A stretch of 32,425 bases of DNA from an uncultured Bacteroidales bacterium (GTDB taxonomy: Bacteria > Bacteroidota > Bacteroidia > Bacteroidales > Bacteroidaceae): NCBI GenBank assembly GCA_902801475.1, contig CADCIO010000036.1, forward strand, positions 1-32,425, read 5' to 3'. Shown here in pieces: positions 14,894 to 25,400 of the stretch. The notes beneath the pieces are model-generated. The model was not told the origin of the DNA. It ran no database searches and saw nothing but the letters and a program-made list of their open reading frames with translations. The position numbers and the translations under genes were made by a program. Position 1 is the stretch's first letter. Every line of letters begins with the position of its first letter.

Positions 14894-16117
14894 ATGAAAA
14901 AAGCAACGATAGCAATCAATACGAAACTGCCGAGGCAGGATGCATACGGGGCGATAGCAATGCCGGTGTATCACACAGCGGCATACGAGTTTGAGACGGC
15001 AAAGGATATGGCAGATGCCTTCTGTGGCAGAGTATTGGCACCCGACTATTCGAGGGTGATGAACCCAACCGTGATGCATCTGGAGGACACGGTGAAGGCG
15101 TTGACTGGGGCATCGAACGTGTTTGCCTTCTGTTCTGGTATGGCAGCCATCACCAACGCGCTGCTGGTCTTTGCGGAGCAGGGCAAGAACATCGTCACTT
15201 CGCACCATCTCTTTGGCAACACAGTGGCGCTAATGAACCGCACGTTCACACGTTTTGGTGTGGAGACCCGACAGATTGATTTGCTCGATCTCGATGCCGT
15301 GAGGGATGCCATCGATGAACATACGGCTTGCCTCTACCTCGAGATTGTCACCAATCCGCAGTTGGAAGTAGCTGACCTCTCTGCATTGGCAGACATCGCT
15401 CACGAGAAGGGCATTCCCCTCATTGCCGACACGACCGTCATCCCCTTCACCCACTTCAGCGCCAAACAGTTGGGTGTGGATATAGAGGTGGTGAGCAGCA
15501 CGAAATACATCTCTGGTGGCGCCACTTCGTTGGGTGGATTGGTTATCGACTATGGCACCTTCCCTGTAGTGAATCAGCGTATCCGTTTCGAACTGCTCTT
15601 CAACGTAGGCTGTTACATGTCACCTCATGCCGCCTATATGCAGTCGTTGGGGTTGGAGACGCTCGATGCCCGTTATCGGGTACAGGCACAGAACGCCCTC
15701 ACATTGGCAAAGCGACTGAAGGAAGAAGTAGTCAATGCTCAAAATGAAAATCGCCCAGCGCGTGGGCTGGTCAAGCAGGTCAATTACATCGGCTTGGAAG
15801 ACAACCCCTTCCATGAGTTGGCAGTCAAGCAGTTTGGCGAGACCGCAGGTGCGATGCTCACCATCGACCTTGCCGACCGCAAAGCATGTTTCAGTTTCAT
15901 CGACCACCTGCAACTCATCCGCAGAGCCACCAACCTCTTCGACAACAAGAGTCTCGCCATCCATCCATACAGCACCATCTTCGGCAACTTTACCGATGAG
16001 GAAAAGCAGGCAATGGATGTGAGACCAACCACCATCCGCATTTCAGTTGGATTGGAAGATGTGGATGATATTTTCGAAGACATCGCACAAGCAGCGATAC
16101 ACGAATCAAAGAACTGA
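14894..16117 (+). CDS. PLP-dependent Cys/Met metabolism enzyme (trans-sulfuration family)
   Basis: A 407-residue cytosolic enzyme of the Cys/Met-metabolism PLP family, which includes O-acetylhomoserine sulfhydrylase, cystathionine gamma-synthase and methionine gamma-lyase. Seen: YSRVMNPTVMHLE, FCSGMAAITNALL (phosphate-binding loop), IVTNPQLEVADL, IADTTVIPFTHF (Asp to PLP nitrogen) and SSTKYISGGATSLGG with the PLP lysine Lys204. The substrate cannot be fixed; homocysteine synthesis is the likeliest role given the PatB-like partner 105 nt downstream. Oddity: residues 287-293 (RPARGLV, within AQNENRPARGLVKQVNYIG) are encoded by a copy of the 19-bp palindromic repeat inserted in frame. The start ATG at 14894 directly follows a tandem repeat array. 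Confidence 0.88.
   Translation: MKKATIAINTKLPRQDAYGAIAMPVYHTAAYEFETAKDMADAFCGRVLAPDYSRVMNPTVMHLEDTVKALTGASNVFAFCSGMAAITNALLVFAEQGKNIVTSHHLFGNTVALMNRTFTRFGVETRQIDLLDLDAVRDAIDEHTACLYLEIVTNPQLEVADLSALADIAHEKGIPLIADTTVIPFTHFSAKQLGVDIEVVSSTKYISGGATSLGGLVIDYGTFPVVNQRIRFELLFNVGCYMSPHAAYMQSLGLETLDARYRVQAQNALTLAKRLKEEVVNAQNENRPARGLVKQVNYIGLEDNPFHELAVKQFGETAGAMLTIDLADRKACFSFIDHLQLIRRATNLFDNKSLAIHPYSTIFGNFTDEEKQAMDVRPTTIRISVGLEDVDDIFEDIAQAAIHESKN
15752..15770. repeat. Palindromic repeat CGCCCAGCGCGTGGGCTGG, copy 3, inside a gene
   Basis: An exact reverse complement of the element at 31838-31856, in frame in the PLP enzyme gene and encoding RPARGLV with flanking bases. Confidence 0.8.
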
Positions 16118-16130
16118 TGAAGTTTTTTGT
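16115..16130 (-). repeat. Copy of the ACAAAAAACTTCATCA motif without a gene start
   Basis: This exact 16-mer (minus strand) overlaps the stop codon of the PLP enzyme gene. No start codon follows it, which argues that the motif is at least partly a mobile or duplicated repeat. Confidence 0.5.
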
Positions 16131-16132
16131 CC

Positions 16133-16172
16133 GCCCCATTGCTGTCTGAGAAGATGGCATGGGGCTTCTTTT
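16133..16172 (+). terminator. Hairpin terminator after the PLP enzyme gene
   Basis: Arms GCCCCAT (16133-16139) and ATGGGGC (16159-16165) are followed by TTCTTTTAAAT. Confidence 0.65.
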
Positions 16173-16177
16173 AAATA

Positions 16178-16205
16178 AGAGGTTAGGGGTTAGAGGTTAG
16201 AGTTA
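16178..16205. repeat. AGAGGTTAGGGGTTAGAGGTTAG tandem repeat upstream of the PatB-like gene
   Basis: Three to four copies of a 7-bp unit (AGAGGTT/AGGGGTT), related to the arrays at 2861-2894 and 14847-14893. Confidence 0.7.
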
Positions 16206-16212
16206 AAAATTA

Positions 16213-16218
16213 AAGGAG
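16213..16218 (+). promoter_or_regulatory. Strong Shine-Dalgarno AAGGAG
   Basis: AAGGAG stands 4 nt before the ATG at 16223. Canonical Shine-Dalgarno sites are uncommon in Bacteroidetes, and this one supports the chosen start. Confidence 0.55.
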
Positions 16219-16222
16219 AAAA

Positions 16223-17428
16223 ATGACATACGATTTTGACAAGCCAGTTGACCGCAGAGGGTCGGGCGATTTGAAGCATGAGGTGCTTCAGGAACGATAT
16301 GGACGAAGTGATCTGTTGCCGTTGTGGGTGGCTGATATGGATTGGGAAACGCCTTCCTTCATCACCAATGCCCTGAAACAGCGGTTGGAGCACTCGTTGT
16401 ATGGCTACACGGTGGAGCCCAAGGAGTATTGGCCAACAGTGCAGCAATGGATTGAAGAGCACCACCAATGGAAGGTGGAGCGTGAGTGGCTGACCTACAT
16501 CCCTGGCATCGTGAAGGGCATCGGCATGGTCATCAACTTCTTCCTGAAGGAGGATGAGAAGGTGATCGTGCAACCACCCATCTACCACCCGTTCTACCTG
16601 ACACCCAGAGGGAACAAACGGGAGGTGGTGTGGAATCCGCTGAAGGAGATACGAGATGCAGAGGGAAAGCTTATTTCTTATGAGATGGACTTTGAGAACC
16701 TCGAAAAAATCTGCACTCCCCGACTGTCAACTGTCAACGCTCAACTGTCAACTAAACGCCCCCGCTTGCTCATTCTGTCCAATCCCCACAACCCTGCCGG
16801 CATCGTGTGGGACAAGGAGACCCTGCAACGCTTGGCACATTTTGCCAAGGAGCACAACCTCATCGTCATCAGCGACGAGATTCATTCGGATATGGCTTTG
16901 TGGAACAACAAGCACATCCCCTTTGCAACAGTGAGTGAAGAAGCTGCCGAGGTGAACATCACGTTTGGTGCCCCCACCAAGACCTTCAACATGGCAGGCA
17001 TTGTCTCTTCGTGGGCCATCATCCCCAATCCCCTACTCCGCGAACCTTTCTACCGCTGGCTCTCTGCCAACGAATGGGACGAACCTCACCTCTTTGCACC
17101 CATCGCCACGATGGCAGCCTTGCAACAGGGTGAAGAATGGCGACGACAGATGCTGCACTATGTGGAAGGAAACATTGATTTCCTCATCGACTATTGCCAA
17201 AAGCATCTGCCACAAATCAAGCCACTACGTCCCCAAGCCTCCTTCCTCGTCTGGCTCGACTGCCGCGACTTGGGACTCGACCACAAGGCACTCCTTGACC
17301 TCTTCATCAACAAGGCTCACCTTGCGCTCAACGATGGGGAAATGTTCGGTCCTGGCGGCGAGGGATTCATGCGTCTGAATGTCGGCACGCAACGCAGCGT
17401 GCTGCAGGAAGCATTGGAACGTCTCTAA
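16223..17428 (+). CDS. MalY/PatB-family PLP aminotransferase / cystathionine beta-lyase
   Basis: A 401-residue fold-type I PLP enzyme. PatB-type C-S lyases cleave cystathionine to homocysteine, pyruvate and ammonia. Seen: the family opening YDFDKPVDRRGSGDLKHE, LPLWVADMDWETP, QPPIYHPFY, LSNPHNPAG, VISDEIHSDMAL and APTKTFNMAG with PLP lysine Lys253; the C-terminus carries FMRLNVGTQRSVLQEALERL. It follows another sulfur amino acid PLP enzyme, so the pair could provide homocysteine for methionine synthesis. Residues about 167-178 (RLSTVNAQLSTK) between EKIC and RPRLLIL come from the dispersed repeat at 16722-16754. The insertion sits in the loop before the PLP-binding strand, where length variation may be tolerated. 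Confidence 0.92.
   Translation: MTYDFDKPVDRRGSGDLKHEVLQERYGRSDLLPLWVADMDWETPSFITNALKQRLEHSLYGYTVEPKEYWPTVQQWIEEHHQWKVEREWLTYIPGIVKGIGMVINFFLKEDEKVIVQPPIYHPFYLTPRGNKREVVWNPLKEIRDAEGKLISYEMDFENLEKICTPRLSTVNAQLSTKRPRLLILSNPHNPAGIVWDKETLQRLAHFAKEHNLIVISDEIHSDMALWNNKHIPFATVSEEAAEVNITFGAPTKTFNMAGIVSSWAIIPNPLLREPFYRWLSANEWDEPHLFAPIATMAALQQGEEWRRQMLHYVEGNIDFLIDYCQKHLPQIKPLRPQASFLVWLDCRDLGLDHKALLDLFINKAHLALNDGEMFGPGGEGFMRLNVGTQRSVLQEALERL
16722..16754. repeat. Dispersed ACTGTCAACTGTCAAC repeat inside the PatB-like gene
   Basis: GACTGTCAACTGTCAACGCT followed by CAACTGTCAACTA. The same family lies in the symporter, TonB receptor and smalltalk regions. It is in frame. Confidence 0.8.
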
Positions 17429-17463
17429 ATCGCAGCGCAAACTTCCCCATGTTTATATAAAGA

Positions 17464-17497
17464 AATTCCGCGGAACTTGTTATGGTTTCGCGGAATT
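17464..17497. terminator. Bidirectional terminator hairpin between convergent genes
   Basis: A 13-bp stem: AATTCCGCGGAAC (17464-17476) with GTTTCGCGGAATT (17485-17497), with one G-T pair and an 8-base loop. It sits between the plus-strand PatB-like gene and the minus-strand DUF4421 gene. The flanks are A-rich on the left and T-rich on the right. Confidence 0.75.
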
Positions 17498-17516
17498 CTT
17501 ATGGTTGTTTACAACA

Positions 17517-18506
17517 TCACAAGCGTACACCCACAAAGGCGCGGGCACGCCATTTGGTCTGCCGCGTGTAGTCATCATTATCGCCCAAGAGCGTGGTGTT
17601 GAAGAGGAAGGTGGAACCAGCAAAGTATTTCTGGCTGAAGTTATAGACGATGGCAGCGCGGGTGTTGGTGATCACCTCGGGGAAATGTGTTTTTCCGTCG
17701 CGCTTCATACCATTCTCTTCGATGTCGATGTCGCTGAAGACAATCAGGCTAGGCTGGGCAGAAGCATGGAAGAGCCATTTGCCTGCCACGAGGTTGTAGC
17801 CGTAACCACCACCGATGGCAAATGTATTCATGGTAGTGCGTATATGGCCCATCATAGTGGGGGCATCATCAGTGGTCTTGATTCTGCCGCCCTGATAAGT
17901 GGCACCTACGAGCCATGAACCTGCCGAACGCTTCTGGATGTAAGACTGCGTGAAGGCTGCAGGGTATGAGAAGTGACGATGGTTGAAGGCATAGTATCCC
18001 GTGACGGTGATAAGTGTCAACTTGACATCGCCCTTGCTGACGTGGAAGGTGCCCTTATTGTGATCAATATCGCCCGAAAGCGTCTTGGACTCCTGGTAGT
18101 TGGCTTCGAGACCGAAGCGGTTTCCATAGGCGTTGATGTTGAACTCCATGTCCTTGTTCTTGCCAGACAAACGGGCGGGATTAAGCGCCACGCCAGCCGT
18201 TATTCCATAATAGGTGGCAGCCACGCTGACGGTTCCACGAGTGTCGGTATTGAGTTTAGCGTTGTAGCGGTTGCCATTCTCGTTGAACTTGGAATGCTGG
18301 TAGTAGCCAGAGATGTTGGCCCTCATTTTCAGCGTCAGCTTGCTGTCAGGACGTGTCAGGTAGAGGGTGTCATAGTTCACCTTCTCATAGTTAGTGCGCA
18401 GTGCACTTTCGATACGGTCACGCATTCTTCCCTGCTGCTCCTGGGCAGAGGAAACCAAGAACGGAACGCAACAAGCTAAAAATAACAGAGTCTTTTTCAT
18501 TGCCAT
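17517..18506 (-). CDS. DUF4421-type outer-membrane beta-barrel protein
   Basis: A 329-residue exported protein with signal peptide MKKTLLFLACCVPFLVSSAQ (ATG at 18500 or 18506). The body matches the Bacteroidetes DUF4421 pattern: VNYDTLYLTRPDSKLTLKMR, then alternating amphipathic strands such as TYYGITAGVALNPARLSGKN, MEFNINAYGNRFGLEANYQ, and a final aromatic-basic strand WRARAFVGVRL typical of outer-membrane barrels. Its function is not known. It has its own promoter at 18545-18575 and a terminator on its downstream side, so it appears monocistronic. Confidence 0.82.
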   Translation of the reverse strand: MAMKKTLLFLACCVPFLVSSAQEQQGRMRDRIESALRTNYEKVNYDTLYLTRPDSKLTLKMRANISGYYQHSKFNENGNRYNAKLNTDTRGTVSVAATYYGITAGVALNPARLSGKNKDMEFNINAYGNRFGLEANYQESKTLSGDIDHNKGTFHVSKGDVKLTLITVTGYYAFNHRHFSYPAAFTQSYIQKRSAGSWLVGATYQGGRIKTTDDAPTMMGHIRTTMNTFAIGGGYGYNLVAGKWLFHASAQPSLIVFSDIDIEENGMKRDGKTHFPEVITNTRAAIVYNFSQKYFAGSTFLFNTTLLGDNDDYTRQTKWRARAFVGVRL

Positions 18507-18544
18507 ATATAAAGTTAGTTATAAAGATTTCATACTTTTGGATG

Positions 18545-18575
18545 CAAAGTTACGATTAAGTGAGCACAATACAAA
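18545..18575 (-). promoter_or_regulatory. Promoter of the DUF4421 gene
   Basis: On the minus strand: -33 TTTG (18572-18575), a 19-base spacer, and -7 TAACTTTG (18545-18552), about 40 nt before the start codon. Confidence 0.7.
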
Positions 18576-18603
18576 GGAAAGAAAAGTTTTTTTCACTTTT
18601 ATT

Positions 18604-18625
18604 GTCGAACGTGAGTAAGTTCGAC
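18604..18625 (-). terminator. Hairpin after the lipoprotein gene
   Basis: Arms GTCGAAC (18604-18610) and GTTCGAC (18619-18625) around an 8-base loop, about 30 nt past the lipoprotein stop on the minus strand. An A-rich rather than T-rich tail follows, so it may not be a classic terminator. Confidence 0.45.
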
Positions 18626-18655
18626 GTAGTCAAAGTTAATACATAAATTCGAGCA

Positions 18656-19423
18656 TTACATTTTCACCGCATCGGGGATGGTGTACATCAGTCCCTTGGC
18701 TGCATCATAACACTTCAGTGTCACCGACTCACCTGCGCTGCGTCCGTAGATGTCCAGCAGCGTGATGCCCAAGCCTGAGAGTTCCACCTTACCACGACAC
18801 TCGTCACCCACAAAGGCGCCCACGATGTTGCCCCTGGCAGGTGTGATGCCAGCCACCGTCAAGAGGCTCTCCACATTCTCCGTCTTCACCACAGGATACT
18901 TGGCAGAACCGAGGGTGAACAGAGGGACGTAGTCTTCGTCAGTGCCGGTCGTCACATCCGAACTCAGGTTGATGTTGGCAGACAGCGTGAAGAGGTGCTT
19001 CAGCTTTTGGCTGTAGTATTGCAGCGAGGCATGCACCGTTTCCTTGCTGGTCTCGTTGCCATAAGCCTTCATCAAGAACGTGGCTGTACCCGTCAGTTCG
19101 CCATCCACGGTGGTAGCAGGATTTGCCAGTCCGCGAAGTTCGCCGTTCACGAAGATGGCCATCATGTCGTTCTCAGAAACGAAAGGCTGCAATGTCTCCT
19201 CTATCTGCACCATCAGGATGGTCCAGTTCTCGTAGAGGGTTCCGTCTGGCTCAGACCAGTCAGGGCAATCCTGACTGTTGCTCCAGTCTATCTGCCACTC
19301 AGGAGCTTCACTTACTTTCTCCTCGCTATAGGCAGCATTCTTGCTGTCATCGTTGTCGCTGCTGCTGCAAGCCCCCAATACGAGGCTTGCCAGCAGAACG
19401 ATTGATAAATATATCTTTTTCAT
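18656..19423 (-). CDS. Lipoprotein sharing a module with the giant surface protein
   Basis: A 255-residue lipoprotein, lipobox LGAC (Cys19), followed by a Ser/Asp-rich linker. Two copies of a beta-domain are visible. The first contains DMMAIFVNGELRGLANP and later SLQYYSQKLKHLFTL. The second contains NIVGAFVGDECRGKVELSG and SVTLKCYDAAKGLMYTI. The same pattern (D-hydrophobic-xx-F, then C/L-R/H-G, then a late aromatic strand) is found twice near the C-terminus of the upstream giant protein, for example DIVGVFDDKNVCHGFANI. The ATG at 19423 lies 1 nt past the giant gene's stop, so translation is probably coupled. I infer that it anchors or escorts the giant protein at the cell surface. No enzymatic motif is seen. 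Confidence 0.85.
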   Translation of the reverse strand: MKKIYLSIVLLASLVLGACSSSDNDDSKNAAYSEEKVSEAPEWQIDWSNSQDCPDWSEPDGTLYENWTILMVQIEETLQPFVSENDMMAIFVNGELRGLANPATTVDGELTGTATFLMKAYGNETSKETVHASLQYYSQKLKHLFTLSANINLSSDVTTGTDEDYVPLFTLGSAKYPVVKTENVESLLTVAGITPARGNIVGAFVGDECRGKVELSGLGITLLDIYGRSAGESVTLKCYDAAKGLMYTIPDAVKM

Positions 19424-19424
19424 A

Positions 19425-22400
19425 TCACTTGATGATTACTTTTTTACCATTATAAATATACACACCCTTCTCCGTTGGCTTATGCTGCAGTTGCAGACCG
19501 CTGATGGTGTACCACTTGCCATCCTCGTATTCAACCTGTTCGAAGTTGATGGCAGTAGGCTCATCAGGACTACCGATGACAGCATTCACCTTGAAGGTCA
19601 TGAGTTCGTTGGTAGAAGCTACGATCTCGCCGTCACGTTCGATGGCAAACCAGATAGGCTGCTGAGCGTTGCCAGCAATGCTGAGGTAAATTGGTTCCGT
19701 AGGTTCCGTAGCGATGCGGGTCTCAAGAGTTGGACCGTTGAGCACAACGGCTTCTCCTACCACCTCACCATTCGCGTATGCCACCAGCACATCGCCCACC
19801 TCAGTCTCGAAACCTTCGACAACAGCGCTGACACTCATCGTGTTGGGTGACTGTGCGGCAGCTTTGCGCACTGCGCTTGGCGAAGCATCCTCGAAGAAGT
19901 TGTTGCCTTGCTCGTAGTACGGATAGGTGAACGAAGCATCGGAAGTTCCCTTGCGGAGCAACATGTAACCCTCACCAGGCTTCATGTACTGCAGACTACC
20001 GCGCCAGCGTCCGACGCTGCCAGTCTTGGTGAAGTAAGCAAACTCGGTGTGGCTCTTGATGACATCGCCTGCCTCTGCATAGTCGTAGTAGTCGCTCAGG
20101 GCGGTCTCTACGCTTAGGTTCGTAACCGGCGTGTAGCCGATGGCGTTCCAGCCCTGCTTCAAGTCGATGGTGCGCTCGTCCTCATCCTTGATGACGGTGC
20201 CCTCAACAGGAATACTGCAAGCCTCCTGCACCTTGATCGCATAAGCCTTCTTCGATGAAATCGGCACGTCCTTTACTTTTCCTGATGCCAACCAGAGGCT
20301 ATCCTTATAGACTACCGTCGTGTCGCTGCTCATGTCGGTCACGATGTCGCCATTCTGCCAAGGCATGCTGTTCAGCAGCAGGTTCATCTTATCCAGCTGC
20401 TTGCTGCTGACGTTGAACGATACCCAGTTCCAGCCCTTCTTCAGGTTGAAGTACTGGATGAAGTTATTGCTTCCGTCGAAGCGCACAGGAGTGTCGGTAC
20501 CCAGTACTGCCGAATTCGCGAATTTGATGGTGCTTTCTGGTGTCAGCACAATCTCACGTCCGGTGCTGTACTGCCACAGACGGAACTTCAGTTCGGTGCC
20601 GTCCTCCTCATTGTCATAAACCGTCAGGAAGAGACCCGTCTCGCCAGTCGAAGTCGAATGGCTGATGTTGGCAAAGCCGTGACATACGTTCTTGTCGTCG
20701 AAGACACCCACGATGTCGCGTGAATCGGTATCGAGTTCATCGTACAGATAGACTTGACCGCTGATGCTCATAGAGTGCTCAAGGAGTTCGCCCGACACGC
20801 TCTGTGCCCACTCGGGCTGCTCACCCTCTACCGTCAAGTTCAGGTAGAACGGTTCTGTGATGCCCTCCTCATCGGTCAGATAGATGATTTCGTTATACGT
20901 ACCGATGTTCAGATCCTTGCTGGCTGTTGCCGTGACATAATCCATCATCTGCGGAGCCACCACGTCGCTGTTTTTGTCGAGCGTGAGCCACTTCGGGCAG
21001 TTCTCAATCGTGAAGGTGTGGCTGGAAGCACTGTAGTTGTAGAACGGCAGTTCACATTCCTCACCACTACCATACTTGATTGTTGCGTCCAGTTTGTTCA
21101 CCAGCCACTGCAAGCTGCTGTTGTTCACATAGTAGCAGGCCGTCTGCGGTGAAGCCATCGTGTTACCGTTCTTGTCCTCGATGTCGCGCACCGTCACGTA
21201 GATGTTGCGGTGGTTCAGTCGGGCGGCATTCTCGTCAAGCTCTACCAGCAACTGGTTGCCCCTGCCGATGAAGCCGAACTTCAGGTTCTTCACCTCCTCG
21301 TAAGGCACCACGGGTGCTGCCGTCGACTGGTCGAAGTGCGTCTTGACGATAGTTTCATCATCGATGAACACATAATCACGTACCAGCGTTTCGGTCGGCT
21401 CCTTTGTCTCCGGGTTGAGCTGATAGCGGGGTTGGCCCTTGTCGTCCAGATATATCTTCTTGCTGTAGGCGTAGGGCACCAGTTCCAGGTCGTTGTCCTT
21501 CTGACGCTCAATGCGGTCGAAGCCAAGGTAGGTCAGCAGACCCTTCTCGTCACCGTTCGGACTCTTCGTTGCGTAGGTGCTGATGAGCTGCTGCGGCAGT
21601 GCCTGTTCAAAGAACAGCAGTTCGTCCACGTTACCCTTCAGCGGGGTCAGACCGTCCTGTCTCAGCAGGGTGTCCGTCTCGTTGACGATGTCGTAGCGGC
21701 TGGCACCGATGAGCGGATAGCCGCCGCTGATGCCGCCCAGCGTGTCGGTCTCGAAAGTGGTTACAAGCTCCTTGTCCATGTAGATGTTAGCCACGCTGTG
21801 GCCACGGTTCACGGTCATGGCGTAGTGGTGCCACTTGCCGTCGCTCCACTTGCCCGGAACGTCGGCGACAAAACCGTTGGAGCGATATCTCAGCGTGTCG
21901 GCCTCAAATCCGATGTGGAACTGGTTCACAGCGCCGTTGTCCTCTCTCAGGCCTCGGCCGTTGGAGAGCAGCGTGCCGCTTCCGTCAGCATCGGTCTTAA
22001 ACCAGAACATCAGCGTGTAGTCCTGCTCGGCGGTGCGGTTTATGGCGTTCTTATCCAAGAGCACGCCCTTGTCGGCCTTGTCCACGTGCAGCGACAGGCC
22101 CTGTGGGATGGCCCAAGAAGCATCAATCAACTTGGCGTTGGCACCCTGGGTATGGTCAATGACATAGTCACCTGAGCCCTCATTCATCGGGTAGTAATCT
22201 ACAAGATCCTTCTCGTAGCCCGTCAGTCGGCGGCTGCCGTAGGTTGTGCCGATGAGTCCACCGTCCATGGCAGTATACCACAGGCGGGCTTCCATCATGC
22301 GACCCTCATAGTACTGGCTCTCCGAGCGGTCCAGTTCGTTGGTGCGACCGAAGATCAGCGGACCTGTACCGGTGTACAGGGCACTGAGCTTGTTGCGCCC

Positions 22401-25400
22401 AATCTCCACGCCGCCGTTGAAGAACGTCAGCGTGCTATCCGTCTGGTTGATGCTGACAGCCACCTGTGTGAAGCCTTCCTTCACGATGGCCTCGTCAGAC
22501 GTGAACGTCTTGTCGTTCACCACAGCCTTCAGCTTGAAGTCCTTGGTCAGCCACAGTTGCAGCTTCTGACCGTTCGTGCCGTGTGAGAACAGCGGCATGT
22601 CGCGTCCCGTCTCGGCAGGCTTTACCATCAGGTCGATGGTCAGATTCTTACCGCTGAAGTTGCGCTTAGCCTCGCTCTCCACACTGGCCTTGCCTGCAAA
22701 CTGCACGCTGACCATCTCAGAGAGGTTGTCGTTGTTCACTTCGCCCTTCACCTCGAAGTTGGTGATGGCGCTCAGATAGTTATATTCAATGTCTTCAGAG
22801 AAGTTGAAGATGATGTCGTCGCCGCTGGTCAGCAGACCGCTCTTCGGCTCTGGTGTGCCGAACAGCTGCGGACGACGGGTATCCTTGATACCGCTGATGA
22901 TCTTCGACGATGTGGTCAGGAAGTCATTACCGTTGCGGCAGAACAGCACGGCACGCAGGTCGTAGGTACGCTCCATCACCCAGCCTTCGCCGAAGAACTC
23001 GGTCACGATGTTACCGTTCTCAGGAATCAGCTTGCGAACGCCGTTGGCATTGGCCATCAGCGTCGGGTCTGCATAGAACGAGCAGATGTTCGTCCACGAG
23101 TCATCGCCGCGCTGCGACTCCTTGTACTGGAACTCAATATGGTCGAAGTTGTGCTGGTGACGGTCGAAGCCGTTGATGGTGACAGGCAAGTACCAGCCAC
23201 GCTTCGAATCCATCTGGGCATTGGTGTTCAGCACCCACTTGTCACCCGGCACGGCAATGGCCAAGCCTCCTGCCTCATGCAGGTAGTGAACATTGAACGA
23301 GATGAGTTCCTTGGTATTGACAGCGTCGGTAGGCGACATCACGCCTATGGTCAAGCCATCGAAGTCGAAACCCTGGCCGGCACGAACCTCCATGTCGAGT
23401 TCCGTTTCCGAGCCCGGCACCACCGATATGGTCATGCCGCCAGTGGTCAGTGTCTGTCCGTTGACGCTAATCTTCGCACCGTTGGTGTTAGTCTGGTCAA
23501 CGGAGAACAACTGCAGGACGGTCAGACCCTCGGTAGCCTCGGGCTTCTCGCTCTCGTTGCTCACATACACCTTGAAGTGGGCTGCATCGTTGATGGACAC
23601 GCCACTCACATCCTGCTTGTCTAAGCGAATCTTCGGGTTCACAATCTTCAGCGTGCGGGCATCAAGTTCCCGACCCGTTTCATAGAACTTCGTCGCGCGC
23701 TGGTCTTCCCACGGATTCTGGGTAGCACCGCCACGGGTGCGGAAGACGAAGCCGCGTGGTCCTGTGAGGCCATCTTCGCGAGCCTCCTTACCCACGAAAT
23801 CTGTCACCAAATCGGTCATCTTCTCGAATTGGTAGTTCGTAAAGATGTTGGTAACACCTACGGAATCGTTAGCGATATACCGTGGATTGATCATGTTATG
23901 GACTAACGACCCGGACTTATCATACTCATACAGGGGCTTCACGCGATAGACATCCACACTCAGACGGCTCATCGGGTCGGTGGCAATGGTGAAGCTCTCC
24001 GTACGGTTGAACGCCTTAGCCTCAGAATTGGCACCTACCGTCTGGTATAAGGCCACAGGGGTAATGGTCCACTGGCTCAGTTTGCCAGCGAAATCAAGCG
24101 ACGCATTCCATCCATCGTCCTTGCTAATATCCACCTTGGAGGTAGCCACTCCAGGGCTTTTCCAATATTTCATCTCTTCCATTGTAGCAAGGATACTGCT
24201 CACAATGGTAGCACCAATAGAGAAGGCCGAAGTGACATAACTGATGCCGGGGCCGAAGTAGTCAACCTCGGTGGCAACGGGGAAGTGGTGCGTCCATGAG
24301 TTAGAGAAGTTACTGTCGAAGGTCTCGCTGTAGTTCACGCCTTGAGCACCAGCTATGTCATAGTTGGTCAGCAGGTCGCTGGCTTGCAGTTTCTCAAACT
24401 CGTTCTGGGCTATCATCTCCGTCCAGGCCTTGATGATCTGGTACTTCTCTGTCACCTCATCGTTGAACTGATCCGGCGATGTGCCATTAGGTATCACCAC
24501 CATGTAGTTGATGCCCTTTTCGGCTTTGTCGATGTTGTAGTTGTAGGCACGGTCGGACAATTGCTTGTTCACCACGGCAAACATCGAGTCCTTAGGTTCG
24601 CGCAGCGACCAATAGACAGGCTTGCCAGTCCTGTCGGCTATCGCCTGCGCCTCGTCCTTGGTGCCACAGAACATCATATCGACAATCTCCTTCGCCTTGT
24701 TGGGGATAATCTGCGTCAGGATTTGCTTCTGCGAGTAGATGAACTGCGACTGAATCTTCGGACCATAGCCCAGTGCCACGTCGCGTATCAGGTAGATGCT
24801 GTCACCCTTGGCATCAACGCCCTCGGCAATCTTCACCACCGTTCCATAGTCGATGTCCTTGGTCATCTCAGATGCCTTGTTGATGCCACCCTGGCGGCCG
24901 GCTATCTCGTCAAACATCTTTTTGTTCACGGCGCGGACGGTGGACATCGGCGTCACCACAACGTTCTGCACCGCACCGATATAGAGGTCGGCGTCGGCAC
25001 CCACCATCGACGGGTCGCCGCTGGTGCTGATGTTGTTGCCGATGGCCATGGTGTAAGAGAAGGCCTTGCTGCCCTGTGCTGTGTAAATAAATTGGTCAAT
25101 AGATCCCTCCTGTGTTTCTCCGGCACTGATGGGACCGACAGCGGTACCTGAACCTTGAGGTGCCACCACGGTGGCAGACAAAGTTTGCAGTTTCTTACCA
25201 TCCTTGTAGGTAATCATGATACCTGCCATCAGCGTCAGGTTCATCATGTACGAATAGTTCAGTGTAGCGCCCTTGGCCAGCGTGTTCGAACTGTAGGATC
25301 CAGGCGGGTCACGCAGGATATCGAACAGCAGAGGCTGACCATCGGTCAGAAGTTCTGTGCTCTCGCCAACGGGGAACATATTGAGCACATAGCCCTGCAG

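Noticed and set aside
14894..17428. Reading the two PLP enzymes and the regulator as one tight operon
   Set aside because: A hairpin terminator lies between the two enzyme genes, and the regulator has its own promoter, so co-transcription is uncertain.
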